A stretch of DNA of 32,153 nt, taken from positions 1-32,153 of the forward strand of contig NZ_JARVWW010000055.1 in the NCBI RefSeq assembly GCF_029846715.1, given 5' to 3'. Shown here piece by piece: positions 8,949 through 17,662 of this stretch. The number at the start of each line of letters is the position of its first letter. Position 1 is the stretch's first letter. A program made the translations under genes and the position numbers. The notes beneath the pieces were generated by a model. That model ran no database searches. It saw only the letters and a program-made list of their open reading frames with translations, and was not told the origin of the DNA. Source of the stretch: Bradyrhizobium nivariense. Lineage in GTDB: Bacteria > Pseudomonadota > Alphaproteobacteria > Rhizobiales > Xanthobacteraceae.

Positions 8949-10238
8949 ATGTGGGATGCAATCTGGGTCAACGGTCACCTGGCAACGATGGCGGGCGAGG
9001 AGGGCTATGGAATCGTTGAGAACGGGGCGGTCGCGGTAGAAAGTGGACGTATCGCATGGGTTGGCCGAAGCGATGCTCTCCCAAATGCACTTCATGAGCA
9101 TGCCACCGAGCTCCACGACATGGCCGGGGCTTGGGTGCTGCCCGGTCTCATCGATCCGCACACTCATGTTGTCTACGGTGGCAATGGGCGCCGCGATTTT
9201 GGCATGCGGATCAGGGGGGCCACCCGTGACGAGATTTATGGGTCTGGAGGTGGCGTCCCCGGGATAGTCAGCGCGACGCGAGCTTGCTCCGCTCAGGAGT
9301 TGTTCGCGACAACTTCGCGGCGTGTCCGAGAATTCATCGCCCATGGCGTCACCACGATCGAGAGCAAATCCGGGTTTGGTCTAGATCTTCAGACGGAGCT
9401 AAAGCAGCTACGTTGCTCTCGCGCTAGAACAGGATCTAACTGTCACGATCGTCTCCACATTTCTCGGCGCACATGGAGTTGCTCCGGAGTTCAAAGGGCG
9501 GCCCGATGATTATATTTCTTTCCTTATCGAAAAGGTGCTGCCCATCGCCATATCGGAAGGCCTCGTTGATGCGGTTGACGGATTCGCGGACACCATTGGT
9601 TTCAGTGACGGTCAAATAAGCCGACTGTTCGAAGCCGCACGAGCACACTCGATACCCGTGCGTTTGCATGCGGACCAATATTCCGACGCGTCCGCCGGAG
9701 CGACTGCCGCACGGCACAGGGCGCTTACCGCCGATCATCTCGAATATGCGAACAATCGATCATAGCAATGGCAGAAGCCGGGACTGTGGCAGGGATGTTG
9801 CCAGGCGCAAACTATACATTGCGAGAGACCCGCGTGCCGCCCATCGCATTGTTCCGCAAGCACAAGGTAAAAATGGCTCTGGCTACCAACAGTAATCCCG
9901 TCAGTTCGCCCACAAATTCGCCAGCCACGATAATGAACCTTGCTTGTACCCTATTCCGTATGACGCCGGAAGAGGCAGTGCGCGGGTTCACTGTCAACGC
10001 GGCGTATGCGCTCGGCATGCGGAAGGAGCGAGGCACTATTGAGGTTGGCAAAGCTGCGGATTTGTCTTTCTGGGATATCGAGCATCCAGACGACCTTTCC
10101 TACCTTCTCGGCGCTAACCGCTGCATCGGTGTTGTCAAGCGAGGAGGGGTGGTCTTCGAAACTCATTCCCACTTCGCATGGCCCTGCAGCGACGCCGAAA
10201 AGTACATAGGCCAGCCCAACCCTCGGGGCATCACTTGA
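8949..10238 (+). pseudogene. imidazolonepropionase-like amidohydrolase (HutI family), two frameshifts
   Basis: HutI opens the ring of 4-imidazolone-5-propionate in histidine catabolism. Three consecutive frames rebuild one protein. Frame A holds WVLPGLIDPHTHVVYGG (HxH metal ligands), IYGSGGGV and TTIESKSGFGLD. The frame shifts at about 9411, after which VSTFLGAHGVAPEFKGRP, RLHADQYSD and TADHLEY follow. It shifts back at about 9754-9756, continuing MAEAGTVAGMLPGANYTL, NLACTLFRMTPEEAVRGFTVNAAYALG and the C-terminus. The metal-binding Asp of the usual ATDxNPG has become Asn, with NP followed by Val (ATNSNPVSSP), a second sign of decay. The start is the ATG at 8949, with gggagtg 5 nt before it. 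The composite length of about 430 aa is near normal. Confidence 0.85.
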
Positions 10239-10426
10239 ATACATTGCGCTGCAGATACCGGCTGTCCAGGCGCAGAAATTGGCTGGCAAATCTGACGTTT
10301 GGTCTCGATCGCGGCACGCAGGTCATTGCAGTTCTTCGATCGATGCCGCGCCGCTTCCCTATATTGCGGTAGTGGACCACTGTGATGATGATGAAAAGAA
10401 TAGCCGTTGTCGATACCGGAAGACGG

Positions 10427-10683
10427 CATCGTAGTCGAAGCATTCGGCCATGGAAACAATTCTCCTGATCTCCTCGCCAGTATACAGACGCGCTCGCCTC
10501 CGGGATTCCGATCGCGATTGCGACGCACTGTCACGAAGCCACGGTATTCCCAGCATGCGGCAACGGCGAAGCGGTAGCAATCGAGGCCGAAACGGAGCCG
10601 TGTTTGGAGGAAGTCTGAGTCGCGCTAAGGCGAGGCTTCTGATGCAAAGTCGAACGGCGCCGCAGACCGGCCGCAATCTCTAA
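10427..10683 (+). pseudogene. L-asparaginase C-terminal remnant
   Basis: No single frame is open, but consecutive frames give an asparaginase C-terminal domain. They read DGIVVEAFGHGNNSPDLLASIQ (from about 10427), then ALASGIPIAIATHCHEATVFPACGNG (from 10490), then NGAVFGGSLSRAKARLL and on to a TAA at 10681-10683. In intact asparaginases the corresponding order is GIVVEAxGxGN, IPVVxATRCPEG, YGNGG, then a GAIxAGDLSxxKARLLL block. At least two frameshifts separate the blocks. The N-terminal active-site domain is not visible in the 190 nt before it. It sits between the HutI-like and M20 genes, so it may be a lost member of the same amino-acid/amide pathway. Confidence 0.65.
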
Positions 10684-10749
10684 TGAACTGATGCAATTTA
10701 TTTTGCCCTACTGAGCGCAATTCTAGCCACCACAGCGAAAGCTATCACC

Positions 10750-11916
10750 ATGAACTGGGACCGTTTGTTTCTTCGAACTCTGGAGGCAAAACTCCCCGAC
10801 ATTCTTCAGCTTGCCAAAGCTGCAGTTGACATTGACAGCGGCAGTTATGATCGCGAGGACGTCAATCGCGTTAATGACGTCTTCGAAAAGGCGCTCATAG
10901 CTGCCGGATTCAAGGTCGAGCGCGAGATCAGGCAGGCCGCTGGCGATCAATTGACAGCTCGTTGGGAGTCAGGTCGTCCGGGCCGATCGATCCTCATCCT
11001 CGGTCATGCCGATACGGTTTGGCCCACCGGCACTGTCGAAGGGTGGAAATTCGAGCAGAAGGATGGGCTTCTTACCGGACCCGGCGTCGGGGATATGAAA
11101 GTGTGCGTAGCCACGGCGATCGTGTCTCTCCGCGAACTCTTCAAAATGGGCATCGATGGAATCGAACGTGTCGTATTTCTGATTGTACCTGACGAGGAGG
11201 TCGGGAGCGACGCAAGCGCCAGCTGGATCATGACTGAGGCAAGAGCCGCGGATTTTTGTCTCACGCTTGAGCCTGCCAGGCCCAATAGAGGGCTTGTTGT
11301 CGGTCGAGGAGCCATTGGTCATCTGAGGGTCGATGCCTTCGGTATCACAACCCATGTCGGTAACAATAAGAAGGCCGGAGCATCGGCGCTCTCGGTGCTC
11401 GCTCGTCTAGTAACGCGGCTTGAGGGCTTGAGCGATGATGAGCGTGGCGTAAGTGTTTCCGTCGGGTTGATGCAAGGTGGGGAAGCCAGACAAGTGATGC
11501 CGGCAGTTGCTTGGTTCGATGCCGACCTCCGGGCGCGGAACAAGGAAGCCACAGAAGCCCTAATAGACGATATCGAGCGATGCATTTCCGAAGAGCTTGC
11601 CTCGTCTGATCGGAGAGTGACAATCAAGCACTCTATCAGGATGCGACCGCCATTTGAAGAAGGCGACGGAAGCCGCTTTCTATTAAAGTTAGCCGAGGAC
11701 ACCGGTGCGGCGCTCGCTATCGAAATGTTTCCGGCTTTCTCGGGAGGAGGTTCTGATGCCAGCTATGCCGCTTCGGTCGGTACGCCGACTTTGGACGGCC
11801 TGGGCCCGATCACGCATGAAATGTGCAGCAGGCGCGAGCGGACCGAAGTGTCGAGCATCGCCGAACAAGGCGCGCTTCTGGCCGGCATAATAAAGCGGCA
11901 ATCTGCGCCGGCGTGA
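10750..11916 (+). CDS. M20-family metallopeptidase (CPG2/ArgE/DapE-like)
   Basis: This is a cytoplasmic di-zinc amidohydrolase/carboxypeptidase of 388 aa. The family residues are all present: ILILGHADTVW (His86, with Asp88 assisting), GPGVGDMK (bridging Asp115), VPDEEVGS (catalytic Glu149, metal Glu150), LTLEPA (Glu174) and a C-terminal THEMCSRRE (metal His). The dimerisation/lid domain lies about residues 185-295. Its closest outline is the glutamate-carboxypeptidase (CPG2) branch, which cleaves N-acyl or N-aryl amino acids. The start is the ATG at 10750; the ribosome site is weak. It is intact although the two genes upstream are broken. The role in this cluster is inferred to be hydrolysis of an N-substituted amino acid. 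Confidence 0.85.
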   Translation: MNWDRLFLRTLEAKLPDILQLAKAAVDIDSGSYDREDVNRVNDVFEKALIAAGFKVEREIRQAAGDQLTARWESGRPGRSILILGHADTVWPTGTVEGWKFEQKDGLLTGPGVGDMKVCVATAIVSLRELFKMGIDGIERVVFLIVPDEEVGSDASASWIMTEARAADFCLTLEPARPNRGLVVGRGAIGHLRVDAFGITTHVGNNKKAGASALSVLARLVTRLEGLSDDERGVSVSVGLMQGGEARQVMPAVAWFDADLRARNKEATEALIDDIERCISEELASSDRRVTIKHSIRMRPPFEEGDGSRFLLKLAEDTGAALAIEMFPAFSGGGSDASYAASVGTPTLDGLGPITHEMCSRRERTEVSSIAEQGALLAGIIKRQSAPA

Positions 11917-12179
11917 CGCATCCACGGTGCGCAAACGCTGCGGCCCGCAGCCAATGACCCGTGAATGTCCTGCTTTGATAAATGGCAATCGCCGATCACG
12001 TTGCTTGGTGCGGAAGCAAATTAAAAGCGTTACCAGGTTCGCGCGAAGAAAAAGACGTTTCAAGAAAGTCTATGCCGGGCTGGGGGTCGCCTCATTAGGT
12101 CCTGGGGCGACGAATAGCTGGAGCATCGACAAAGTGGCGCATGTAAATTGGTCAGCCGGTATTTGATAGGAGTCTACCG

Positions 12180-12890
12180 ATGTCGCAGCAGCAACCGCAA
12201 TCTCTCGGCATTCTTAATTTGGAAAGAGGTTTGCCGCGTGGCACGGAGCCAGTGGATCCGAGGCCTGGCCACTTGTTCTATCGGGGGACATTTGACTTCC
12301 CGATTATTTCTGAGACGGTAGAGGGGGCATGGGCAGAGAACGTTATCCGAGGGGATCCTTCATTAGAGCGAGCTTATATTGCCGCTGCTAAACGGTTGGT
12401 CGATCGTGGAGCGATTGCAATTAGCGCGAATTGTGGTTTCACAATCAGGCATCAGAAAGCGATTGCTGAAACCGTCGATGTTCCGGTCGCAACCTCGAGC
12501 TTGCTCCTTCTGCCTATCCTCCTTCGTCAACTCCCTGCGGCTGGGAAGATCGCTATTATCACTGCGGATTCACAATGTCTCGGCGTGGACTTACTACAGC
12601 TTGACGACCCAGCAGATGTCGAAAGGGTCGTGATTGGAGGCGTAGAGGGTGGCCGGCTGTGGCAAAATGAGATGCGGCGTCCCCCTCCGCTTACGAAGCC
12701 AGAGGATATCGAGTCTGACGTTCTGGAGTGCGTGCGGCGCGTCCGCGAGAAGCACTCGGGTGTATCTGCCTTGCTTTTCGAGTGCACCGCTTTCCCAATA
12801 GTGTCTTCCTCCATCCGAAGAGCGACGGGGTTTCCGGTATACGACATAACGTCGCTATGCAGGCTGACCTTTTTGTCTGCAACAAAGTAA
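12180..12890 (+). CDS. Asp/Glu/hydantoin racemase-superfamily protein
   Basis: This is a cofactor-independent racemase/isomerase-type protein of 236 aa. Two cysteines that act as general acid and base in this superfamily are seen, in ISANCGF (Cys85) and LLFECTAFP (Cys202). The C-terminal GFPVYDITSL segment is also typical. The superfamily includes glutamate racemase, hydantoin and allantoin racemases, maleate isomerase and the EutA protein of ectoine use, and the exact activity cannot be chosen from sequence alone. A taggag site stands 7 nt before the ATG. A 260-nt gap separates it from the M20 gene and may hold its own promoter. It is intact, with modest GC content like the FAD monooxygenase gene. 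Confidence 0.8.
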   Translation: MSQQQPQSLGILNLERGLPRGTEPVDPRPGHLFYRGTFDFPIISETVEGAWAENVIRGDPSLERAYIAAAKRLVDRGAIAISANCGFTIRHQKAIAETVDVPVATSSLLLLPILLRQLPAAGKIAIITADSQCLGVDLLQLDDPADVERVVIGGVEGGRLWQNEMRRPPPLTKPEDIESDVLECVRRVREKHSGVSALLFECTAFPIVSSSIRRATGFPVYDITSLCRLTFLSATK

Positions 12891-13499
12891 CGATCAACTA
12901 CGCGACGACGTACGCGGAATCAGCAGACGGGTTATTCTTCGAGGTCGCAGAAATCTCTACCGGATGGCCTACGAAATGAAGCCGGGCATACGCCAAGAAA
13001 GTTCTGCGATGGATCGAGCCGATCGCGCGCTCGATCGGCCCCCTTCGGGCCACCGTGGCCATCTGCTTGGTTCCGCTGGCTCGCTGAAGCTCTTGACCCT
13101 CGCCTGTTATAACGTCAGCCCGAGCAACCACTTGCGCCGGCGAGCTCCTGGCGCTGGTGGGCCGAGCGCGGGAAATCGACCCCTCTCGGCCCGCTCCGCG
13201 GGCCAACAACGCCGACCAGCGGCCGCGTTCTGCTCGATCGCTGGCTGATCGCAGGCCCGGCTGCGGCCGCGGCATTGTGGTCCTAGCGTACGCGCTGTTG
13301 CCCTGGCGCACGATGACGCAATCGTGCGAAGCATATTGCCACGCTGTTGCCGCGACTGGCGTGGCGCCTGTAAGCTCTCCAGGAGATCCTGAGTTTCTCA
13401 TTCTCTGACCAGCCCGCCGCCGGCCTGCGTCCACCACCCCTCAAGCCGACTCTCATTATAAACGAGGACAAACGGGGAGCAGGTCTAGACAAAGCGATT
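12891..13499. other. region between convergent genes, with GC-rich hairpins
   Basis: About 600 nt between the racemase gene (plus) and the GntR gene (minus). Two adjacent stems occur: CCGATCG / CGATCGG at 13019-13025 and 13032-13038 (6-nt loop), then GGCCC / GGGCC at about 13037-13051. There is no T-tract, so they are not classic terminators, although their position suits transcription end signals. The remaining open frames (for example minus 12898-13437) are Arg/Ala-rich shadows without family motifs. Confidence 0.3.
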
Positions 13500-14237
13500 T
13501 CAGCCGGATGGCGACGTCGGCTGAGGTAGACGTATAGTATAAAAGTAGCGGTCCGCTCGGAAGTTTTCCCTGAAATACACCACCGGGATCCCTTTGGAGT
13601 CCAAGAACAAGCGTTTTACGCAGAGGATGGGCGCATCGACAGCTATTTGTAATGCCGTGGCGAATTTGGTCCCTGCGACCAGCGCATCGATCTCTTGATG
13701 TTCCTCCCAAATATCTTTGTCCACGATCTTGCGAAGCAGAGGCACAAAGAGACCTGGGAATTCTCGAGCAGCTACCTTTTTTCCAACTCTCAAAGGAAAG
13801 AACGCCTCAAGCACTACGAATGGAGAGGCCTCGAGCATTCGAACCCGTCGTACTTCGTAAACGGTACTTTGGGCACCGATCCGCAAGGCACTCGCCACAT
13901 CGCTCTCTGCCGTGACTTCGCCTTTTTGGATCACCGCGCTGGTTGTTTCCAAACCGGCGATACCGAATTCTTCGATTGGTCCAGTCAGCCTATCGTCAGC
14001 CGGAGCGGCTGGTACAGCCCTGAGTATCGTGCCAACCCTCGGCCGACGTTCGATGATCCCCTCGGTGGCGAAAATCTTCATCACTTGCCGCACCGTGACG
14101 CGACTGACTCCGAACTCTGCCGCCAACTCCGACTCCGTTGGCAGGCGGTCGCCCGGCTGAAGCAGGCGAAGTCGCCGTCTTACGATCTCTCTAATTTGCA
14201 GGTATTTCGGAAAGGGATGGTAAGCGAAATCATTCAT
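13500..14237 (-). CDS. GntR-family transcriptional regulator with UTRA domain (HutC/FarR subfamily)
   Basis: This is a one-component repressor or activator of about 245 aa. The N-terminal winged helix shows YLQIREIVRRRL, QPGDRLPTESELAAEFGVSRVTVRQVMKIFATEGIIERRPRVGTIL. The C-terminal UTRA ligand domain runs from about residue 80 and includes YEVRRVRMLEASPFVVLEAFFP and IPVVYFRENFRADRYFYTI. The ATG at 14237 begins just before the domain; the frame extends to 14297 without a better ribosome site. It lies between the catabolic genes and the Ehu-type importer and is the only regulator in the cluster. It is therefore the best candidate to bind the repeats at 7624 and 17998. HutC-type regulators sense small carboxylates or amino-acid intermediates. 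Confidence 0.85.
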   Translation of the reverse strand: MNDFAYHPFPKYLQIREIVRRRLRLLQPGDRLPTESELAAEFGVSRVTVRQVMKIFATEGIIERRPRVGTILRAVPAAPADDRLTGPIEEFGIAGLETTSAVIQKGEVTAESDVASALRIGAQSTVYEVRRVRMLEASPFVVLEAFFPLRVGKKVAAREFPGLFVPLLRKIVDKDIWEEHQEIDALVAGTKFATALQIAVDAPILCVKRLFLDSKGIPVVYFRENFRADRYFYTIRLPQPTSPSG

Positions 14238-14595
14238 AAGGTTTTTGCGGAAATGACAAACGTTCGTGCTCATCCGCATGCTAGCCCAATGATGCACAAT
14301 CAGCCAGAGCCGATCGCGTCATCTGGACAGCTTTCCCCCTGGGTTCATCTCAACAGATGCAGACATCAAGCGCAAATGACGAGCCTCTCTGTCAAATTCA
14401 GATGCGGGTGCCCGCAAGAGATAGCAGAACGTCAGCCAAAAAGTTCAATGACAAGAGGTGCTCTCGACTGCGGTATAGGGAACGGGTTGTCCGTTCTATG
14501 CATGCGAACCCAAAAGCGCTTACCGATCCGATTGCATGTTTAGCCCAGGCGAATAACTTTCATTCGATCTGAACATTACCATTCTGCAAAGCGCA
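14238..14595. other. intergenic, upstream of the GntR gene
   Basis: About 360 nt between the GntR gene start and the end of the transporter operon. It should contain the GntR promoter. No copy of the TTGTA-N10-TACAA repeat is present here, so autoregulation through that motif is not supported. No gene is recognised. Confidence 0.3.
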
Positions 14596-15411
14596 CTAGA
14601 CAGCATCCTTTACTGCAGACAAGAACTGCTGTGTTCTTTCCCGTTTCGGATCTCCGAACAACTGCTGGGGCCCTCCTTGTTCTTCGATCTTGCCGCCGAA
14701 AAAGAAACACACCCTGTCGGAAATGTCCGCGGCAAATCCCATCTGATGAGTGACCATCAACATTGTCAGCCGAAATTCCGAGACAAGCTTCCGTATTACG
14801 TTCGTCACCTCTCCAATCACCTCCGGATCCAACGCCGACGTGACTTCGTCAAACAACATGACCTTCGGACGCATGGCCAAAGCCCGTGCAATTGCCACGC
14901 GCTGCTGCTGCCCACCGGAAAGCCGTGCAGGATATTGGCCTTTCTTTTCGATCATGCCCACCATACTTAGCAATTCCTCAGCCCTATCTCGGGCCTCCGC
15001 TTTGCTAAGACCGAGAACCTGAACGGGCCCCTCTATGCAATTTTGGAGAGCCGTCATATGAGGAAACAAATTGAAATTCTGAAAACACATGCCGATGCTT
15101 GCTCGCATCCGTCGGAGATAGGACGCATCCGCAGGGACGAGCTTTCCGCCTCTGGGCATGTGTGTGAGCGGTTTCCCGTCTACATAAATAACCCCGGAAT
15201 TGATCGATTCCAATGTCATCAGCATACGTAAGACGGTCGTCTTTCCTGAGCCCGAAGGCCCAATTATCGACACCTTCTCTGCTTCGGCGATGTCCAAATT
15301 GAGATTATCCAGCACCTTCAGACCGCCGTAGCTCTTAGAGACATTCATAAAGCGCACCATCGGCACACTGGTGCCCGTTAACTCAAGCGGATAGTCGTGT
15401 GAACTTTCCAT
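14596..15411 (-). CDS. ehuA: Ehu-type ABC importer ATP-binding protein
   Basis: This is the ATPase of a polar-amino-acid/ectoine-type importer, intact and about 271 aa. Walker A is GPSGSGKTT, the Q-loop is GMCFQNFNLFPHM, the signature is LSGGQQQR, Walker B is VMLFDEVTSALDP, and the H-loop is VTHQMGF. The insertion GKLVPADASYLRRMRASIGMCFQ is characteristic of the EhuA branch. The open frame reaches 15441, but the ATG at 15411 makes a TGATG overlap with the upstream permease stop and is the likelier start. The gene symbol reflects family resemblance; ectoine as substrate is not proven, because no eut or doe genes are recognisable nearby. Confidence 0.85.
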   Translation of the reverse strand: MESSHDYPLELTGTSVPMVRFMNVSKSYGGLKVLDNLNLDIAEAEKVSIIGPSGSGKTTVLRMLMTLESINSGVIYVDGKPLTHMPRGGKLVPADASYLRRMRASIGMCFQNFNLFPHMTALQNCIEGPVQVLGLSKAEARDRAEELLSMVGMIEKKGQYPARLSGGQQQRVAIARALAMRPKVMLFDEVTSALDPEVIGEVTNVIRKLVSEFRLTMLMVTHQMGFAADISDRVCFFFGGKIEEQGGPQQLFGDPKRERTQQFLSAVKDAV

Positions 15412-16082
15412 CAAACCATTCCCAATCTGCTGCGCAACCATCGCTCAAAGATACGGATCACCCAGGCTGCAGGCAGCGAGAGCAGAAGGAATAAGACACC
15501 CACGAGGGTATAGGGCTCAAGGTAGCGATAGCTATTCGTTCCGACGACTGTCGCGGCATGCATCAACTCAGCGACACCGATCGCCGAGAGCATTGGGGTG
15601 TCCTTGAAAATCGCGATCAGAGCATTGCCCATGCCGGCCATAGCGGGGGGCAGAGCTTGCGGTATGATGATTCTGAAATAGGTATCTCTTCCGGAAAGAT
15701 TCAGCGCGGCGCAAGCCTCCCATTGGCCGGCCGGAACGGCCTCCAATCCACCTCGATAGATTTCAGAAAGATACGCCGACCGGTAGAGCCCAATTGCTAT
15801 CAGTCCCGAAACCCATGGAGAAAGTTGAACACCGAATTGCGGTCCTACGAAAAACACGAAGTAGATTTGTAAGAGAAGCGGTGTCGAGCGGATGAACTCA
15901 ACGAATTCGCGCACGGCTGCCGTCACGAGCTGACTACGGATTCTTTGCAAAAGAGCGAGGATAAGGCCGCCTACAAGGGCGATCGAATAACCGATGCCAA
16001 CCGCGGCAAGCGTTTTTAAAGCTCCGGCGAGCAAATCTGGAAGTATTTCCCAGGCGAAGCTCCAGCTCCACTCTAGCTCCAT
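15411..16082 (-). CDS. ehuD: Ehu-type ABC importer permease (second)
   Basis: This is an inner-membrane permease of 223 aa in the HisM/GlnP family. It starts with MELEWSWSFAWEILPDLLAGALKTLAAVGIGY, as in EhuD proteins. The conserved FIRSTPLLLQIYFVFF segment follows at about residue 63, and an EAA-like loop reads EACAALNLSGRDTYFRIIIPQALPPAMAGMGN. Its ATG follows the stop of the first permease with a 1-nt gap, and its own stop overlaps the ATPase start by 1 nt. The three genes are thus tightly coupled. It appears intact. Confidence 0.85.
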   Translation of the reverse strand: MELEWSWSFAWEILPDLLAGALKTLAAVGIGYSIALVGGLILALLQRIRSQLVTAAVREFVEFIRSTPLLLQIYFVFFVGPQFGVQLSPWVSGLIAIGLYRSAYLSEIYRGGLEAVPAGQWEACAALNLSGRDTYFRIIIPQALPPAMAGMGNALIAIFKDTPMLSAIGVAELMHAATVVGTNSYRYLEPYTLVGVLFLLLSLPAAWVIRIFERWLRSRLGMV

Positions 16083-16083
16083 A

Positions 16084-16749
16084 TCACGTCCTCGACATCT
16101 TTCGCCGCAATCTCAACTCGAGACTGCGGACGGTCGGTGTAATAAGGAAACGGGCCAGCAGATAGTAAATCGCTAACGCAGCGCCGAAGGCTTGCGCTGA
16201 AAGGAAGGTAAGGTTGTTGATCTGCTTTGCCTGAAACATGAGCTCCGCCAGCCCAATTAAGGAAACGAGGGCAGTGCCCTTTAAGACGTCAATCAACAGG
16301 TTACCCCAAGGCGGTAGCATGATTAGAAATGCCTGAGGAAAGACGATACGGTACATGCGCTTTGCCGGCGACATCGAAAGCGCATAAGCCGCCTCCCATT
16401 GTCCCTTCGGTACTGCAAGAATTGCTCCCCGCACGACTTCCGCGCCATATGCACCAGTGTTGATGCCGACTGCCAAAAAGCCAGCAGTAAAGGGAGAAAG
16501 GCTCACTCCTAGTAGCGGTAGTACAAAAAAGATCCAGTATATTTGTACGACCAAAGAACTACCGCGGAAAAATTCGATGTAGGCAACTGCAAATGCGCGA
16601 AGCCCATTATTTTTCGATAGAACCAACAGTCCAAAAGTGACCGAAAGTACCACTGTTACAAGTGAAGCCAGGACAAACTGGCCGGCCGTCACCAAGCTGC
16701 CGCTGAGATATCTTGATCCGTACTGCTCCAGAAAAAGCCAAAAGCCCAT
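16084..16749 (-). CDS. ehuC: Ehu-type ABC importer permease (first)
   Basis: This is an inner-membrane permease of 221 aa, paralogous to the following one. Typical segments are YIEFFRGSSLVVQIYWIFFVLP at about residue 57, GAYGAEVVRGAILAVPKGQWEAAYALSMSPAKRMYRIVFPQA (the EAA loop region) and FLIMLPPWGNLLIDVLKGTALVSLIGLAELMFQA. An AGGAGT site lies 5 nt before the ATG. It is separated from the binding-protein gene by 73 nt that contain a strong stem-loop (16779-16808). It appears intact. Confidence 0.85.
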   Translation of the reverse strand: MGFWLFLEQYGSRYLSGSLVTAGQFVLASLVTVVLSVTFGLLVLSKNNGLRAFAVAYIEFFRGSSLVVQIYWIFFVLPLLGVSLSPFTAGFLAVGINTGAYGAEVVRGAILAVPKGQWEAAYALSMSPAKRMYRIVFPQAFLIMLPPWGNLLIDVLKGTALVSLIGLAELMFQAKQINNLTFLSAQAFGAALAIYYLLARFLITPTVRSLELRLRRKMSRT

Positions 16750-16778
16750 GCATACTCCTGACGCTCAGCGAGAAACTC

Positions 16779-16808
16779 CGATGAACGAGCCTTTTGGCGC
16801 GTTCATCG
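16779..16808 (-). promoter_or_regulatory. stem-loop between binding-protein and permease genes
   Basis: CGATGAACG (16779-16787) pairs with CGTTCATCG (16800-16808). A GCC/GGC inner stem follows after one mismatch, and the loop is TTTT on the plus strand (AAAA in the transcript). No T-run follows in the sense direction, so it is probably an mRNA-stabilising or partial attenuating hairpin. Such a hairpin would let the binding protein be made in excess over the permeases, a known arrangement in ABC importer operons. Confidence 0.65.
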
Positions 16809-16822
16809 TCCATTCTGGGAGA

Positions 16823-17662
16823 TCAGCGGTTTTCACAGACCCATTCGAGCAAAGTCGAACCAGGAAGCTGCTTTTCGGTGTAACCAAATGGCGCAACCGC
16901 GGAAAGCATTTCGGGCGATCCGAGAAACTCCTTCTGAGCGGCGTTGAACTTCGAGACGAAGTCAGAATCATTTTTCCGGAAACCAAAAGCAACCCAATTA
17001 AACGTTGATTCCGGCATTTTACTAGAATCGGTAACTTCGACAGAACCTTCAGCGCCCTTAGCCTGAGCCTGGAGAGATAGATCCGAGTTTGCTGCGGCGT
17101 CTGCGCGTCCCGATCTAACTGCTGCCAAAACCGAGGGTCCATCAGGAAGCTGCATAATGCGGTCCGGCGGGACGCCGAACTTTTTTGCGCTGTCAATGGT
17201 GGCATAGCCAACAACCGCCGTCATTGTCGCGCTCTTCTTGGCAATGTCCTCGTAGTTCTGAAGGCCTTTCGGATTGCCTTTAGGGACAAGCAAAGCATCA
17301 GCGGTTTTCAGCATGGGGGCGGTGAAAGCGATCGTGTTGCATCGGTCTTTCTTGATGTACAAACCAGACGTGACGATGTCGATTCTGCTGGCTTGAAGAG
17401 CTGGTATCAGTCCGGAGAAGTCTGAAGTCACCACCTCGATTTGTGTGAACCCCATCTTCTTCAAAAGAGTGATGACATAAGCGTTCATGAACCCAGCGGG
17501 CTCGCCGCCCGGCCCAACGAACGCATATGGCGGCGAGTTGGCAAAGCCGATACGAATCGCTGCTCCCGACTCTAAGCGACTGGTTAACGGTCCCGCGGAA
17601 GCAATGGGCGCGATCAGAGTGAATAGTACTGCTGCTACGGATGCGGAAATCTTGAATTTCAT
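16823..17662 (-). CDS. ehuB: Ehu-type periplasmic substrate-binding protein
   Basis: This is a family 3 (amino-acid type) binding protein of about 279 aa. The preferred start at 17662 has AGAGGGG about 9 nt upstream. It opens with a signal peptide, MKFKISASVAAVLFTLIAPIASA. The mature part shows IRIGFANSPPYAFVGPGGEPAGF, IEVVTSDFSGLIPALQASRIDIVTSGLYIKKDRC, and ADAAANSDLSLQA, close in pattern to EhuB ectoine/hydroxyectoine receptors. It heads the importer operon and is preceded by a long leader of about 336 nt from the operator at 17998-18021. It appears intact. The true ligand is probably a zwitterionic amino-acid-like molecule. Confidence 0.83.
   Translation of the reverse strand: MKFKISASVAAVLFTLIAPIASAGPLTSRLESGAAIRIGFANSPPYAFVGPGGEPAGFMNAYVITLLKKMGFTQIEVVTSDFSGLIPALQASRIDIVTSGLYIKKDRCNTIAFTAPMLKTADALLVPKGNPKGLQNYEDIAKKSATMTAVVGYATIDSAKKFGVPPDRIMQLPDGPSVLAAVRSGRADAAANSDLSLQAQAKGAEGSVEVTDSSKMPESTFNWVAFGFRKNDSDFVSKFNAAQKEFLGSPEMLSAVAPFGYTEKQLPGSTLLEWVCENR

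Noticed and set aside
8949..9509. Short HutI N-terminal protein as an intact gene
   Set aside because: The downstream frames continue the same protein exactly in order, so it is a frameshifted gene.
10359..10676. 105-aa minus-strand frame
   Set aside because: It is antisense to the asparaginase remnant and rich in Arg/Leu with no family motif.
12898..13437. 179-aa minus-strand frame between convergent genes
   Set aside because: Arg/Ala/Ser-rich composition typical of a shadow frame in GC-rich DNA; no family pattern.
14596..17662. A full ectoine-utilisation locus
   Set aside because: The importer resembles EhuABCD, but no recognisable eut/doe hydrolase or aminotransferase genes are present; the racemase alone is not enough.
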